From Pseudomonadota bacterium (GTDB taxonomy: Bacteria > Pseudomonadota > Alphaproteobacteria > Caulobacterales > Caulobacteraceae), in assembly GCA_018241995.1 (NCBI GenBank), contig JAFECT010000008.1, positions 1 to 64,000 on the forward strand: 64,000 bases of DNA. The letters are read 5' to 3'. The first letter of the stretch is position 1, and each line of letters begins with the position of its first letter. Positions 1 through 7,761 of this stretch are shown here, in pieces. Both the position numbers and the translations under genes were made by a program. The notes beneath the pieces are model-generated. The model did no database searches and was not told the origin of the DNA. It was given only the letters and a program-made list of their open reading frames with translations.

Positions 1-531
<531 letters not shown>

Positions 532-562
532 CCGGATCAGCCCCATAGGCTGAGACGACAAG

Positions 563-592
563 AGCCCCGCCGGGAAACCGGCGGGGCTTTTT
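563..592 (+). terminator. Rho-independent terminator of tuf
   Basis: A perfect 11-bp GC-rich stem (563-573 with 578-588) closes a GAAA tetraloop and is followed directly by a short T run. It lies 32 nt after the tuf stop codon. Confidence 0.92.
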
Positions 593-668
593 GCATTTGT
601 GGCGCTGCATCCAATCGCGCCCCTCGCGGCCTCTAGTCTCTCGGAGAACACTCGCAAGATCGTCGCAA

Positions 669-686
669 CATGACATCGAAGTCATG
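669..686. promoter_or_regulatory. Inverted repeat upstream of the GIN-domain gene pair
   Basis: CATGAC-N6-GTCATG is a perfect 6-bp inverted repeat about 70 nt before the start codon at 755. Its size and position fit a dimeric regulator site. No regulator is identified and no convincing -35/-10 pair was seen in 593-754, which otherwise holds nothing recognisable. Confidence 0.35.
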
Positions 687-754
687 ACCTCGATTTAAGC
701 TGACTTCCCACCACGGGACGGTAGCTTCGCGATGCTGTTCAGGGAGGCCAGGAC

Positions 755-1660
755 ATGAAAATTCAAATGATCACCACCGCCGCCGGCGCCGTATTGGCCG
801 CCGCCGTGGCTCTGGGCGCCGCCGGCGCCGCTCAAGCCGCCGAAGTCGAGGTCAAGCACGCGGTCGCCCGCGTCGTGGTGATCCCCGAGGCGCGCTCCGA
901 CATCAAGGTCGAGGTCTCCGGCTCCGCGCCCGGCCTGCCGGCCCTGCAGGTCACCAACGTCGGCGGCAAGACCATCGTCGAAGGCGGCCTGGACCGTCGC
1001 ATCCGCGGCTGCTCCATGCAGGGCGTGAGCCTGCACGAGATCGACCCGATCAGCCCGCCGGACAATCTGATCGTGCGCCTGCGCGGCGGGCCGGACGTGC
1101 ATCTGAAGGACGCCCCCCTGATCACCATCCACACCCCGATGGACGTGCACATCGACGTCGGCGGCGCGGTGTTCGGCTCCATCGGCCGCTCCGACAGCGT
1201 TGACCTGGGCAACTCCGGCTGCGGCGACTGGACCGTGGCCAACACCAAGGGCCGCCTGTCGATCTCCGAAGCGGGTTCGGGTGACGTGCGCACCGGCACG
1301 GCCGGTGAGGCTCACGCCTCGGTGGCCGGCTCGGGCGACATCAAGTTCGGCCACGTGGGCAGCCTGAAGGCCGCCATCGCCGGCTCGGGCGACGTGACCG
1401 CGGCCTCGGCCACCGGCTGGGTGGAAGCCTCCATCGCAGGCTCGGGCGACGTCCGGGTCAAGGGCGGCAAGATCGACCGCGTGAAGGCTTCGATCGCGGG
1501 CTCCGGCGACGTGACCGTCGAAGCGCCGGTCGGCGATGTTGACGCCTCGATCATGGGCTCGGGCGACGTGCGGGTGGCCTCGGCCTCGGGCCGTGTGTCC
1601 AAGTCGGTGATGGGCTCCGGCTCGGTCGTGATCGGCGGCCAGGAGTACGGCCGCAAATGA
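755..1660 (+). CDS. Secreted GIN-type (DUF2807-like) repeat protein
   Basis: The 301-residue product has a clear Sec signal peptide (about residues 1-28, ending AQAA). After an N-terminal strand region with conserved cysteines near the GCSMQG and SGCGDW segments, the C-terminal half consists of roughly 20-residue repeats, each carrying GSGDV or GSGDI. This pattern is typical of the putative auto-transporter adhesin head GIN domain, predicted to form a right-handed beta-solenoid in the periplasm or on the surface. GGGAGG precedes the ATG. The stop overlaps the start of the paralogue that follows (ATGA), so the two are probably co-translated. The role is unknown; adhesion or envelope scaffolding is only a family-level guess. 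Confidence 0.8.
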   Translation: MKIQMITTAAGAVLAAAVALGAAGAAQAAEVEVKHAVARVVVIPEARSDIKVEVSGSAPGLPALQVTNVGGKTIVEGGLDRRIRGCSMQGVSLHEIDPISPPDNLIVRLRGGPDVHLKDAPLITIHTPMDVHIDVGGAVFGSIGRSDSVDLGNSGCGDWTVANTKGRLSISEAGSGDVRTGTAGEAHASVAGSGDIKFGHVGSLKAAIAGSGDVTAASATGWVEASIAGSGDVRVKGGKIDRVKASIAGSGDVTVEAPVGDVDASIMGSGDVRVASASGRVSKSVMGSGSVVIGGQEYGRK

Positions 1661-2496
1661 GGCTCTCCCTGCTCCTCGCGGCGGCGGGCCTGACGCTCGC
1701 CGCCACCGCCGCCCCGGCTCTCGCCGCGCCCCAAGTGCGCCTTGAGCGCCTGGCCGCCCGGGTGATCATTCTGCCGGAAGCCCGCAACAACATCACCGCC
1801 GAGGTGAAGCCGGGCAAGGCGGGGGGCGTCGCCACCCCGACCCTGCATGCCGAAGGCTCCGACATGGTCATCTCCGGTGACCTGACCAAGGGCAAGATGG
1901 AGAACTGCCGGGCCAATGCGGAGCGCATCAAGCTCGGCTTCTGGAACTCCACTCCGGTGGCCGACCTGCCGGTGGTGACCGTTCACGTGCCGCGCGACGC
2001 GGTGGTGGTCGCCGATGGCGTCCTGATCGGCGACATCGGTCCGGCCCAGTCGGTGAGCCTGGAACAGAAGCGCTGCGGCTACTGGAAGCTCGGCGACGTG
2101 TCCGGCGCCCTGAACCTGTCGCTCTCCGGCCTCGGAGACGTGCGCGCCGGTTCGGCCGGCTCGGCCCTCTTGCGGGTCGCGGGCCTGGGCGATGTGCGGA
2201 TTCATTCGACGCGGGACCTGACGGCCTCGATGTCGGGCATGGGTGACCTCGTGATCGACGAGGTCAACGGTCCGGTGGACGCTTCCCTGTCCGGCATGGG
2301 TGACGTGCGCATCCGCGGCGGGCACGCCAGCACCCTGCGTCTGCGCCTGTCCGGCATGGGCGACCTGTCCTACGCCGGCGTGGCCGACTCGCTGGAGGCT
2401 TCGGCCAGCGGCATGGGCAGCATCCACGTCTCCAAGGTGACCGGCCCCGTGCACAAGAGCCAGTCCGGCATGGCCAGCATCCACGTCGGCGACTGA
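1657..2496 (+). CDS. Secreted GIN-type repeat protein, paralogue of the preceding gene
   Basis: This 279-residue protein has a signal peptide ending near residue 24 (ALAA) and the same layout as its upstream neighbour: a related N-terminal segment (ARVIILPEAR against ARVVVIPEAR), two cysteines at equivalent places (MENC, KRCGYW), then a ladder of about 20-residue repeats. Here the repeat core is GMGD or GLGD in place of GSGD, so the residue in one stacked column changes from Ser to Met or Leu along the solenoid. The start overlaps the previous stop by four bases. A GC-rich hairpin follows 24 nt after the stop. Its function is not known; forming a hetero-complex with the first protein would be a natural hypothesis. 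Confidence 0.78.
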   Translation: MRLSLLLAAAGLTLAATAAPALAAPQVRLERLAARVIILPEARNNITAEVKPGKAGGVATPTLHAEGSDMVISGDLTKGKMENCRANAERIKLGFWNSTPVADLPVVTVHVPRDAVVVADGVLIGDIGPAQSVSLEQKRCGYWKLGDVSGALNLSLSGLGDVRAGSAGSALLRVAGLGDVRIHSTRDLTASMSGMGDLVIDEVNGPVDASLSGMGDVRIRGGHASTLRLRLSGMGDLSYAGVADSLEASASGMGSIHVSKVTGPVHKSQSGMASIHVGD

Positions 2497-2520
2497 CGTC
2501 CGCACATAAGAGACTGCTGC

Positions 2521-2557
2521 AGCGCCCCGGGGAGTGGTCTCCGGGGCGCTTGCGTTT
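2521..2557 (+). terminator. Probable terminator of the GIN pair
   Basis: A 10-bp stem (2521-2530 with 2541-2550), probably extended inwards, is followed by TGCGTTTTC. The T tract is imperfect, but the hairpin is strong and sits between the GIN pair and the next gene's ribosome-binding site. Confidence 0.6.
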
Positions 2558-2626
2558 TCGGCGGGCGGCTGGACCGGACGTCCAGGTATTGCTAAGGTTC
2601 TTAGCATGAGATTTGGAGGCGGACCG

Positions 2627-3457
2627 ATGTGGAAGGTTGCCTGCGCCCTGGCGTTCGCCGTCCTGAGCATCGGCGCCGCGACGCCTCAACTCGGTCTCGA
2701 GAAGCTCTGGACGCTGAACGGGCTATCCGACCCCGAGAGCGTGGCGATGGGCGCTGACGGAAGCTTTCTCTACGTCTCCAACGTGAACGGTGAGCCGGAC
2801 GCCAAGGACGGCAACGGCTTCATCTCCCGTATTTCGCCGGACGGGCGCATGCTGCAGGCGCATTGGGCGGATGGGCTGGACGGGCCCAAGGGGGTGATCC
2901 TGAAGGGAAGCCGGCTCTACGCGGCGGATATCGACCAGCTGGTCGAGCTCGACGCGGGCTCGGGGCGGATCCTGCAACGCTATCCTGCGCCCGGCGCGAA
3001 ATTCCTGAACGATACTGTGGTGGCGCCGGACGGGACGGTGCTGGTCTCTGACTCGGCCACAAAGCGAATCTACGCCCTGCAGGACGGACACATGCAGGTC
3101 TGGGCGGAGGCGCCGGAACTCGATGGGGTCAACGGCCTCTATGCCGAGCCCGACCGGCTGACGGTCATCACCATGGGCGGCCTGCTTCTGCGCATGGACT
3201 ATCGAAGCCGCGCCATCACCGTGCTGACGCGAGGACTGGGCGACGGAGACGGCCTCGCGGCGGCCGGAGACGGCCACTACCTGGCGACGGAATGGCCGGG
3301 GCGGATCTATGACATCGCGCCGGACGGAGAGGCGCGCACCCTGGTCGACAGCCGCGCGGGGCCGACCTACGCCAACGATGTGATGCTGGCCGGCGACCGG
3401 CTCTATGTGCCGAACATGAAGCCCGGCTCGGTCACCGCCTACCGCGTCACGCGCTGA
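2627..3457 (+). CDS. SMP-30/gluconolactonase-like beta-propeller protein, secreted
   Basis: The start at 2627 is chosen because GGAGG lies 7 nt upstream and the translated N-terminus (MWKVACALAFAVLSIGAA) is a good signal peptide; longer in-frame starts at 2534 and 2606 lack this. The mature part of the 276-residue protein has propeller-like repeats: DPESVAMGADG, LDGPKGVIL, FLNDTVVAPDGTVLVSDS, GVNGLY, and a closing YANDVMLAGDRLYVPN. The ND and DG/DS metal-site-like segments fit the SMP-30/LRE family of lactonases and related strictosidine synthase-like proteins. The substrate cannot be read from the sequence. It stands alone between two terminators. Confidence 0.75.
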   Translation: MWKVACALAFAVLSIGAATPQLGLEKLWTLNGLSDPESVAMGADGSFLYVSNVNGEPDAKDGNGFISRISPDGRMLQAHWADGLDGPKGVILKGSRLYAADIDQLVELDAGSGRILQRYPAPGAKFLNDTVVAPDGTVLVSDSATKRIYALQDGHMQVWAEAPELDGVNGLYAEPDRLTVITMGGLLLRMDYRSRAITVLTRGLGDGDGLAAAGDGHYLATEWPGRIYDIAPDGEARTLVDSRAGPTYANDVMLAGDRLYVPNMKPGSVTAYRVTR

Positions 3458-3472
3458 GCTGCGCGCAAAAGA

Positions 3473-3502
3473 AAACGCCCCGGGAGGGAGCCCGGGGCGT
3501 TT
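3473..3502. terminator. Bidirectional terminator
   Basis: A perfect 12-bp stem (3473-3484 with 3491-3502) encloses a 6-nt loop. On the plus strand it ends the propeller gene. On the minus strand the stem runs into TTTTCTTTT, an even better tail, and the loop reads CTCCCT. It therefore also ends the minus-strand transcript that would carry the small ORF at 3630-3707. Confidence 0.88.
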
Positions 3503-3629
3503 CCCTGTCCGATGCGGCCCGGAGGGAGGGGGGAGAAGGCCGCATCGAATATGTCGGTGATCTTTCGGGCCCGGCGAACGGTGGGCCCTAGGATCGAACA
3601 GCGCGCTACCGGCGCACCGCCTTTGCTCT
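3473..3629 (-). ncRNA. Candidate RNA with pyrimidine-rich (anti-Shine-Dalgarno-like) loops
   Basis: Read on the minus strand, the 3' region of the small ORF forms three hairpins: GGGCCC with GGGCCC (3567-3588), a perfect 9-bp stem (3538-3546 with 3511-3519) whose 18-nt loop is almost all C and T with repeated CTCCC, and the terminator at 3473-3502 with loop CTCCCT. Alphaproteobacterial RNAs of the CcsR/cuckoo type show the same plan: a short ORF, then GC-rich hairpins with CU-rich loops able to pair with Shine-Dalgarno sequences. The hairpins are seen directly; expression and relationship to those families are inferred. Confidence 0.45.
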
Positions 3630-3707
3630 CTACGCGCCGAAACTCGGCGAGACGATCAGATAGAGCGTGGCGGCCAGGGTGATGGTCGCGAAGATCACGT
3701 GTCTCAT
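3630..3707 (-). CDS. Small hydrophobic peptide, 25 aa
   Basis: On the minus strand an ATG preceded by GAGG at good spacing opens a 25-codon frame beginning MRHVIFATITLAAT and ending PSFGA. It is one predicted transmembrane segment with a positively charged N-terminus and would have been missed by any length cut-off. It lies in an otherwise gene-free stretch and is followed by the pyrimidine-loop hairpins and the terminator. It could be a small membrane protein or a leader peptide for the downstream RNA. No homologue is recognised; whether it is translated is unproven. Confidence 0.5.
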   Translation of the reverse strand: MRHVIFATITLAATLYLIVSPSFGA

Positions 3708-3759
3708 GACAACCTCGAGACCGCGCCCTGGGATGGAAAACGTCGGGTGCGGAAGCGGG

Positions 3760-3787
3760 AGGTAAGGCCAGGCCCCCCGCGATGCAA
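3760..3787 (-). promoter_or_regulatory. Weak promoter candidate for the small-ORF transcript
   Basis: On the minus strand TTGCAT (3782-3787) and TTACCT (3760-3765) are separated by 16 nt and lie 50-80 nt before the small ORF. The match to consensus is poor, especially at -10; a stress sigma factor promoter remains possible. Confidence 0.25.
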
Positions 3788-3830
3788 GGGGGAAAGCGTC
3801 ACCTTAAGAACTTTTAATGCCGATTCCGTG

Positions 3831-3850
3831 ACATTACGGCAACGTAATGT
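3831..3850. promoter_or_regulatory. Perfect inverted repeat, possible operator
   Basis: ACATTACG-GCAA-CGTAATGT is a perfect 8-bp inverted repeat with a 4-nt spacer, in the AT-richest part of the gene-free stretch 3708-3935. It lies upstream of the minus-strand small ORF and behind the convergent membrane gene at 3936. It could be a regulator site; without a T tract it is not a terminator. Confidence 0.4.
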
Positions 3851-3935
3851 GCGGGGCGCGCTTCAAATGGGGTAATAATAACCCTGATGTCGCGAAATCG
3901 AGGCCTGTTTTCCCTCGATCAGATTGCCGTGACGC

Positions 3936-4514
3936 CTATTCCTGCTCGAACTGCTGCTTCAGCGACAGGCAACGGGCTTCCTCGGCGGCGATCCTGCGCG
4001 CGCGCCGGGACAGCAGCGGCAGGCCGGCCCCCACGATCGCGACCAGAAGGGCGGCGTAGAGCGCCAGGAACAGGCTGGGCCGCACGAGGCCCGCAGCCAG
4101 GGCCAGCAGGATCGCGGCCAGAAAGCCTGCGAGCACATACAGATGCCAGCGGGTCAGCACATTGATCCGGGCCGCGCGCCGCGTGCGCAGCAGGGCGTAG
4201 TCGATCAGGCCTTCGGGGGTGACGTCCTCCCAGCGCAGGCTCTCCCGCCGGGCAAGGAACGAAAGCGCGGCCAAGGGCGGCAGCGAAAAGATCAGCACCG
4301 CCGCGCCCATCAGCATCAGCAGGTCACGGTGACCGAGGCCGTAGCGCGCCATCCACACGCCGGCGCCGAAGGCTCCCATGGCGGCGGCCATTTCGGCGGC
4401 GAGAACCGCGCGCGCCGTCCAGAGGTCCAGCCTCACGCGCCGACGCACAGGCTCGACGTCGTTGGCGCCCTCGCGCCATTCGGACTGGATGCGGGTCAGG
4501 AAGTCGTCACTCAT
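3936..4514 (-). CDS. Membrane protein paired with ECF sigma factor (possible anti-sigma)
   Basis: The 192-residue product starts MSDDFLTRIQSEWR, has a soluble N-terminal stretch of about 35 residues, then probably four transmembrane segments (about 37-56, 64-85, 123-142, 146-163) and a charged C-terminal tail. The ATG overlaps the sigma factor stop by four bases, so expression is coupled. Genes in this position are often anti-sigma factors that hold the sigma factor at the inner membrane, but the zinc-binding HxxxCxxC motif of ZAS anti-sigma factors is absent. The function is inferred from context only. Confidence 0.6.
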   Translation of the reverse strand: MSDDFLTRIQSEWREGANDVEPVRRRVRLDLWTARAVLAAEMAAAMGAFGAGVWMARYGLGHRDLLMLMGAAVLIFSLPPLAALSFLARRESLRWEDVTPEGLIDYALLRTRRAARINVLTRWHLYVLAGFLAAILLALAAGLVRPSLFLALYAALLVAIVGAGLPLLSRRARRIAAEEARCLSLKQQFEQE

Positions 4515-5005
4515 CGCCCAATTCCATCCTCGAGCATCGCCTTCAGCTTCTGTTTCGCGCGGTTGATGCGCACGCCCACATTGGTCTCGCTCAGGCCCAG
4601 GGCCTCGGCGATCTCGGCGTAGCTCAGCCCTTCGAGGAGCAGCACCAGGGGCTGGCGGTGGGGCAGGGGCAGGGCGCGGATCGCCTCGGCCAGGCGGGCC
4701 TGGCGCTCCTTCTCCAGGAGGGTTCGCTCCGGTCCCGGCTGTTCGCACGCGAGGCTGTCGGGAACCTCGCCGACGCGGGGTTCTCGGACGCGGGATATGA
4801 CGTGGCTGACCGCCCGGTTGTGGGCGATGCGGAAGATGAAGGCGCGCCGGCGGTCGGGGTCCTGCAAGCGGGGCAGGGCGCGCCACACCGCCACGGCCAT
4901 CTCCTGCGCCAGCTCGGCCGCGAGGCCAGGGTCACGCTCATAGGCGCGGGCCAGGCGGCTCAGGGCCGGCCCATATTCACCGATGATCCGGTCATGCTCG
5001 CTCAT
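4511..5005 (-). CDS. ECF-type RNA polymerase sigma factor
   Basis: A 164-residue sigma-70 family protein with only regions 2 and 4. Region 2 spans about residues 12-80 (ELAQEMAVAVWRALPRLQ, RRRAFIFRIAHNRAVSHV). Region 4 spans about 100-160 and has a helix-turn-helix around LSYAEIAEALGLSETNVGVRI. The start at 5005 gives the usual ECF length; a longer in-frame start would add an unrelated basic stretch. It is divergent from the small membrane gene at 5131 and coupled to the membrane protein downstream. The ECF subgroup and signal are not known. Confidence 0.88.
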   Translation of the reverse strand: MSEHDRIIGEYGPALSRLARAYERDPGLAAELAQEMAVAVWRALPRLQDPDRRRAFIFRIAHNRAVSHVISRVREPRVGEVPDSLACEQPGPERTLLEKERQARLAEAIRALPLPHRQPLVLLLEGLSYAEIAEALGLSETNVGVRINRAKQKLKAMLEDGIGR

Positions 5006-5038
5006 CCCGGAGGCTTCAGTCCCCGCGCGAACGCAAAG

Positions 5039-5056
5039 CTTACACCGGGGCGTAAG
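5039..5056. promoter_or_regulatory. Inverted repeat in the divergent sigma/membrane gene promoter region
   Basis: CTTAC-N8-GTAAG lies 34 nt upstream of the sigma factor start and 75 nt upstream of the divergent gene at 5131. It could be a shared operator or part of an autoregulated promoter; no standard -35/-10 pair is obvious. Confidence 0.3.
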
Positions 5057-5130
5057 AAATCCGTCCTGGCCGCGACTGTCCCGGGCGGCGGCGCCGAAAT
5101 GCATCCGCGCCGCGCCATGAGGAGACGGCG

Positions 5131-5373
5131 ATGAAATGGAAGTGGGTGATTGCCGCCATCGGCGCCAGCGCGTGCGTGGCGGCATGGTCGGCCGTGGCGG
5201 TGGGCTACTTCATGCATGCGAGCCTGGCGGTGTTCACGGGCCTGGCCACGGTCGCGGCGCTGTCGACCGAGGCGCTGTTCTGGTGCCTGGCCGCCGCGCT
5301 CGGCCTGACGATCATCGAGGCCCGGCATCGAATCCTGGGCTGGCTGGCCGGTCCTTTCCGCCGAAAGGGGTAA
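5131..5373 (+). CDS. Small membrane protein, 80 aa
   Basis: The protein has two predicted transmembrane helices (about residues 5-27 and 33-60) and a basic C-terminus (GPFRRKG). AGGAGA precedes the ATG at good spacing. It is transcribed away from the ECF sigma factor, with 125 bp between the starts, so it may belong to that regulon. No family was recognised. The 293-nt stretch from here to rpsJ presumably carries the S10 operon promoter and leader, but I could not assign a -35/-10 pair. Confidence 0.6.
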   Translation: MKWKWVIAAIGASACVAAWSAVAVGYFMHASLAVFTGLATVAALSTEALFWCLAAALGLTIIEARHRILGWLAGPFRRKG

Positions 5374-5666
5374 AAGCGGTCGCACCCCGGCGCGGGGCGC
5401 TTGACGGAACCGGAATCGAACGTCATAACCCGCGCCTCTTGTTGGACCGGCTGTGCCACTCGGCAGACGCGGTTCGCAGGAACGACCCGAGTACGGCGCG
5501 CCCAGTTACAGGCGGGCTTCGGGTTTTGGGCCCTCGCGGATGACCTGCGCGGGCCTATCGTTTTTGCGGACTAACGCGTTCCTGACGCTCACTACGAGCC
5601 AAAGGGCTGGTCTTTGAAATGGTTCAGGGGACGCGGGCGTCACTGCCTACGGGAAACACGAGCGAT

Positions 5667-5975
5667 ATGGATCGTCAGAACATCCGCATCCGGCTCAAGG
5701 CCTTCGATCACCGCGTGCTGGACCATTCCACGCGCGAGATCGTGAATACGGCCAAGCGCACGGGCGCCACCGTCCGGGGGCCGATCCCCCTGCCCACGCG
5801 CATCGAGCGCTTCACCGTCAACCGTTCGCCGCACGTCGATAAGAAGTCGCGCGAGCAGTTTGAAATCCGCACGCACAAGCGCGTGCTCGATATCGTCGAC
5901 CCCACCCCGCAGACCGTGGACGCGCTGATGAAGCTCGACCTGTCCGCCGGCGTGGACGTCGAGATCAAGCTGTAA
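5667..5975 (+). CDS. rpsJ: 30S ribosomal protein S10
   Basis: The 102-residue sequence beginning [16 protein letters not shown], with the conserved GPIPLPTR and [14 protein letters not shown] segments, is typical S10 of the 30S head, which in other bacteria also acts in NusB-dependent antitermination. The start at 5667 is the family-standard one; an in-frame upstream ATG at 5619 would add 16 unrelated residues. It is the first gene of the S10 operon; rplC follows after 11 nt. The Shine-Dalgarno site is weak. Confidence 0.98.
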   Translation: MDRQNIRIRLKAFDHRVLDHSTREIVNTAKRTGATVRGPIPLPTRIERFTVNRSPHVDKKSREQFEIRTHKRVLDIVDPTPQTVDALMKLDLSAGVDVEIKL

Positions 5976-5986
5976 GGGGCTCCGCC

Positions 5987-6820
5987 ATGCGTACTGGCGT
6001 GATCGCCAAGAAAATCGGCATGACGCGCTTCTTCGCTGAAGATGGCGCCCACGTGCCCGTCACCGTGCTCGCCCTGGACGGCTGTCAGGTCGTCGGCCAG
6101 CGCACCCAGGACAAGGACGGCTATGTCGCCCTGCAGCTGGGCGCCGGCGCCAAGAAGGCCAAGAACACCTCGCAGGCCATGCGCGGTCACTTCGCCAAGG
6201 CCCTGGTCGAACCGAAGCGGATCATCTCCGAGTTCCGCGTTTCCGAAGCGAACCTGATCGATGTGGGCGCGGAGTTCACCGCCGACCACTTCGTCGCCGG
6301 CCAGAAGGTCGACATCCAGGGCATTTCGATCGGTAAGGGTTTCGCCGGCGGCATGAAGCGCTGGAACTTCGGCGGCCTGCGGGCGACCCACGGCGTTTCG
6401 GTCTCGCACCGTTCGCTGGGTTCGACCGGTAACCGCCAGGATCCGGGCCGCACCTTCCCGGGCAAGAAGATGGCCGGCCACCTCGGCGCCGAGACCGTCA
6501 CCACCCTGAACCTGACCATCGTGCGCATCGACGTCGAGCGCGGCCTGATCATGGTCAAGGGCGCGGTGCCGGGGGCCGAAGGCTCCTACGTGAAGATCCG
6601 CGACGCGGTGAAGAAGGCGGCTCCGGCCGACCTGCCGACCCCGGGCGCCTTCAAGAAGGCCGGTGAAGCGGCTCCGGCGAAGGCCGAAGAAGCTCCCGCC
6701 GAAGAGCAAGTGATCGAGACGCCGGTCGAGGCCGTGGAAGCGGCCCCGGCTCCTGAGGCTGAAGCGCCCGCGGCGGAAGCCGCTGCGCCGGAAGCTTCGA
6801 GCGAGGGCGAAGAGCAATGA
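5987..6820 (+). CDS. rplC: 50S ribosomal protein L3 with long acidic tail
   Basis: Residues 1-210 are ordinary L3 (start [16 protein letters not shown]; core [16 protein letters not shown]), which helps nucleate 50S assembly next to the peptidyl transferase centre. The protein is 277 residues long, against about 209 in E. coli; the excess is a tail of about 67 residues (211-277) made mostly of Ala, Glu and Pro. Similar tails occur in other alphaproteobacterial L3 proteins; their role is unknown. The stop overlaps the rplD start by four bases. Confidence 0.98.
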   Translation: MRTGVIAKKIGMTRFFAEDGAHVPVTVLALDGCQVVGQRTQDKDGYVALQLGAGAKKAKNTSQAMRGHFAKALVEPKRIISEFRVSEANLIDVGAEFTADHFVAGQKVDIQGISIGKGFAGGMKRWNFGGLRATHGVSVSHRSLGSTGNRQDPGRTFPGKKMAGHLGAETVTTLNLTIVRIDVERGLIMVKGAVPGAEGSYVKIRDAVKKAAPADLPTPGAFKKAGEAAPAKAEEAPAEEQVIETPVEAVEAAPAPEAEAPAAEAAAPEASSEGEEQ

Positions 6821-7455
6821 AAATCGATGTGATCAAGCTCGACTCCTCCAAGGCGGGGTCGATCGAACTCTCGGACGAGGTCTTCGGCATCGAAGAAATC
6901 CGTCCGGACATCCTTCAGCGCTGCGTGGTGTGGCAGCTCGCCAAGCGGCGCGCCGGCACCCACAAGGTCCAGACCCGCAACGAGAACTCTCGTACGGGCA
7001 AGAAGATGTACAAGCAGAAGGGCACCGGCGGCGCCCGTCACGGCTCGCGCCGTGCGCCGCAGTTCGTCGGTGGTTCGCGCGCTTTCGGCCCGGTGGTTCG
7101 CAGCCATGCGTTCGACCTGCCCAAGAAGGTCCGCAAGCTGGCCCTGCGCCACGCCCTGTCGTCCAAGGCCAAGTCCGGCGATCTGGTGGTGCTCGACACC
7201 GCCGTGATCGACGCGCCCAAGACCGCCGCCCTGAAGGCGTCGCTCGAGAAGCTGGGCCTGACCAACGCCCTGTTCATCGCGGGGCCGGAAGTCGACACCA
7301 ACTTCGGCCTGGCCGCGCGCAACCTGACCCATGTGGACGTGCTGCCGAACGCCGGCCTGAACGTCTACGACGTCCTGCGTCGCCAGAAGCTGGTCCTGAC
7401 CCGCGCCGCGGTCGAGGCCATTCAGGCTCGCTTCGCTGAAGTGGAGGCTGCGTAA
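6817..7455 (+). CDS. rplD: 50S ribosomal protein L4
   Basis: The 212-residue protein contains the extended-loop signature of L4 ([19 protein letters not shown], about residues 55-80), the part that reaches into the peptide exit tunnel. In E. coli L4 also represses its own operon by binding the S10 leader; whether this happens here is unknown. It overlaps rplC by four bases and rplW by one. Confidence 0.98.
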   Translation: MKIDVIKLDSSKAGSIELSDEVFGIEEIRPDILQRCVVWQLAKRRAGTHKVQTRNENSRTGKKMYKQKGTGGARHGSRRAPQFVGGSRAFGPVVRSHAFDLPKKVRKLALRHALSSKAKSGDLVVLDTAVIDAPKTAALKASLEKLGLTNALFIAGPEVDTNFGLAARNLTHVDVLPNAGLNVYDVLRRQKLVLTRAAVEAIQARFAEVEAA

Positions 7456-7751
7456 TGGCCGCTACCGCCCGTCACTACGACACCATCCTGGCTCCGGTGA
7501 TCACCGAAAAGTCGACCGTGCTCTCGGAGCAGAACAAGGTCGTCTTCAAGGTGGCCCACGACGCCTCGAAGGACGAAATCGCCGCCGCCGTCGAAGCGCT
7601 GTTCAACGTCAAGGTCACCAAGGTCAACACCCTGGTCGCCAAGGGCAAGACCAAGCGTTTCCGCGGCATCCTCGGCAAGCGCAACGACGTCAAAAAAGCG
7701 ATCGTGACCCTCGAAGAGGGCCAATCGATCGACGTGACGACCGGATTGTAA
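7455..7751 (+). CDS. rplW: 50S ribosomal protein L23
   Basis: A 98-residue L23 with the expected [10 protein letters not shown]-terminal motif and the conserved [11 protein letters not shown] segment. L23 sits at the tunnel exit and docks the signal recognition particle and trigger factor. The TAATG overlap with rplD points to translational coupling. Confidence 0.98.
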   Translation: MAATARHYDTILAPVITEKSTVLSEQNKVVFKVAHDASKDEIAAAVEALFNVKVTKVNTLVAKGKTKRFRGILGKRNDVKKAIVTLEEGQSIDVTTGL

Positions 7752-7761
7752 GGCTGGATCG

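Noticed and set aside
3847..4165. Two short plus-strand frames opposite the end of the membrane protein gene
   Set aside because: No Shine-Dalgarno site, Arg/Ala/Ser-rich translations, and overlap with the better supported minus-strand gene.
5410..5475. tRNA-like stretch on the minus strand (GTTCGATTCC-like T-loop and GCCGAGTGGC-like D-arm at tRNA spacing)
   Set aside because: The would-be acceptor and T stems do not pair and no normal anticodon stem-loop can be drawn. It may be a tRNA remnant or chance.
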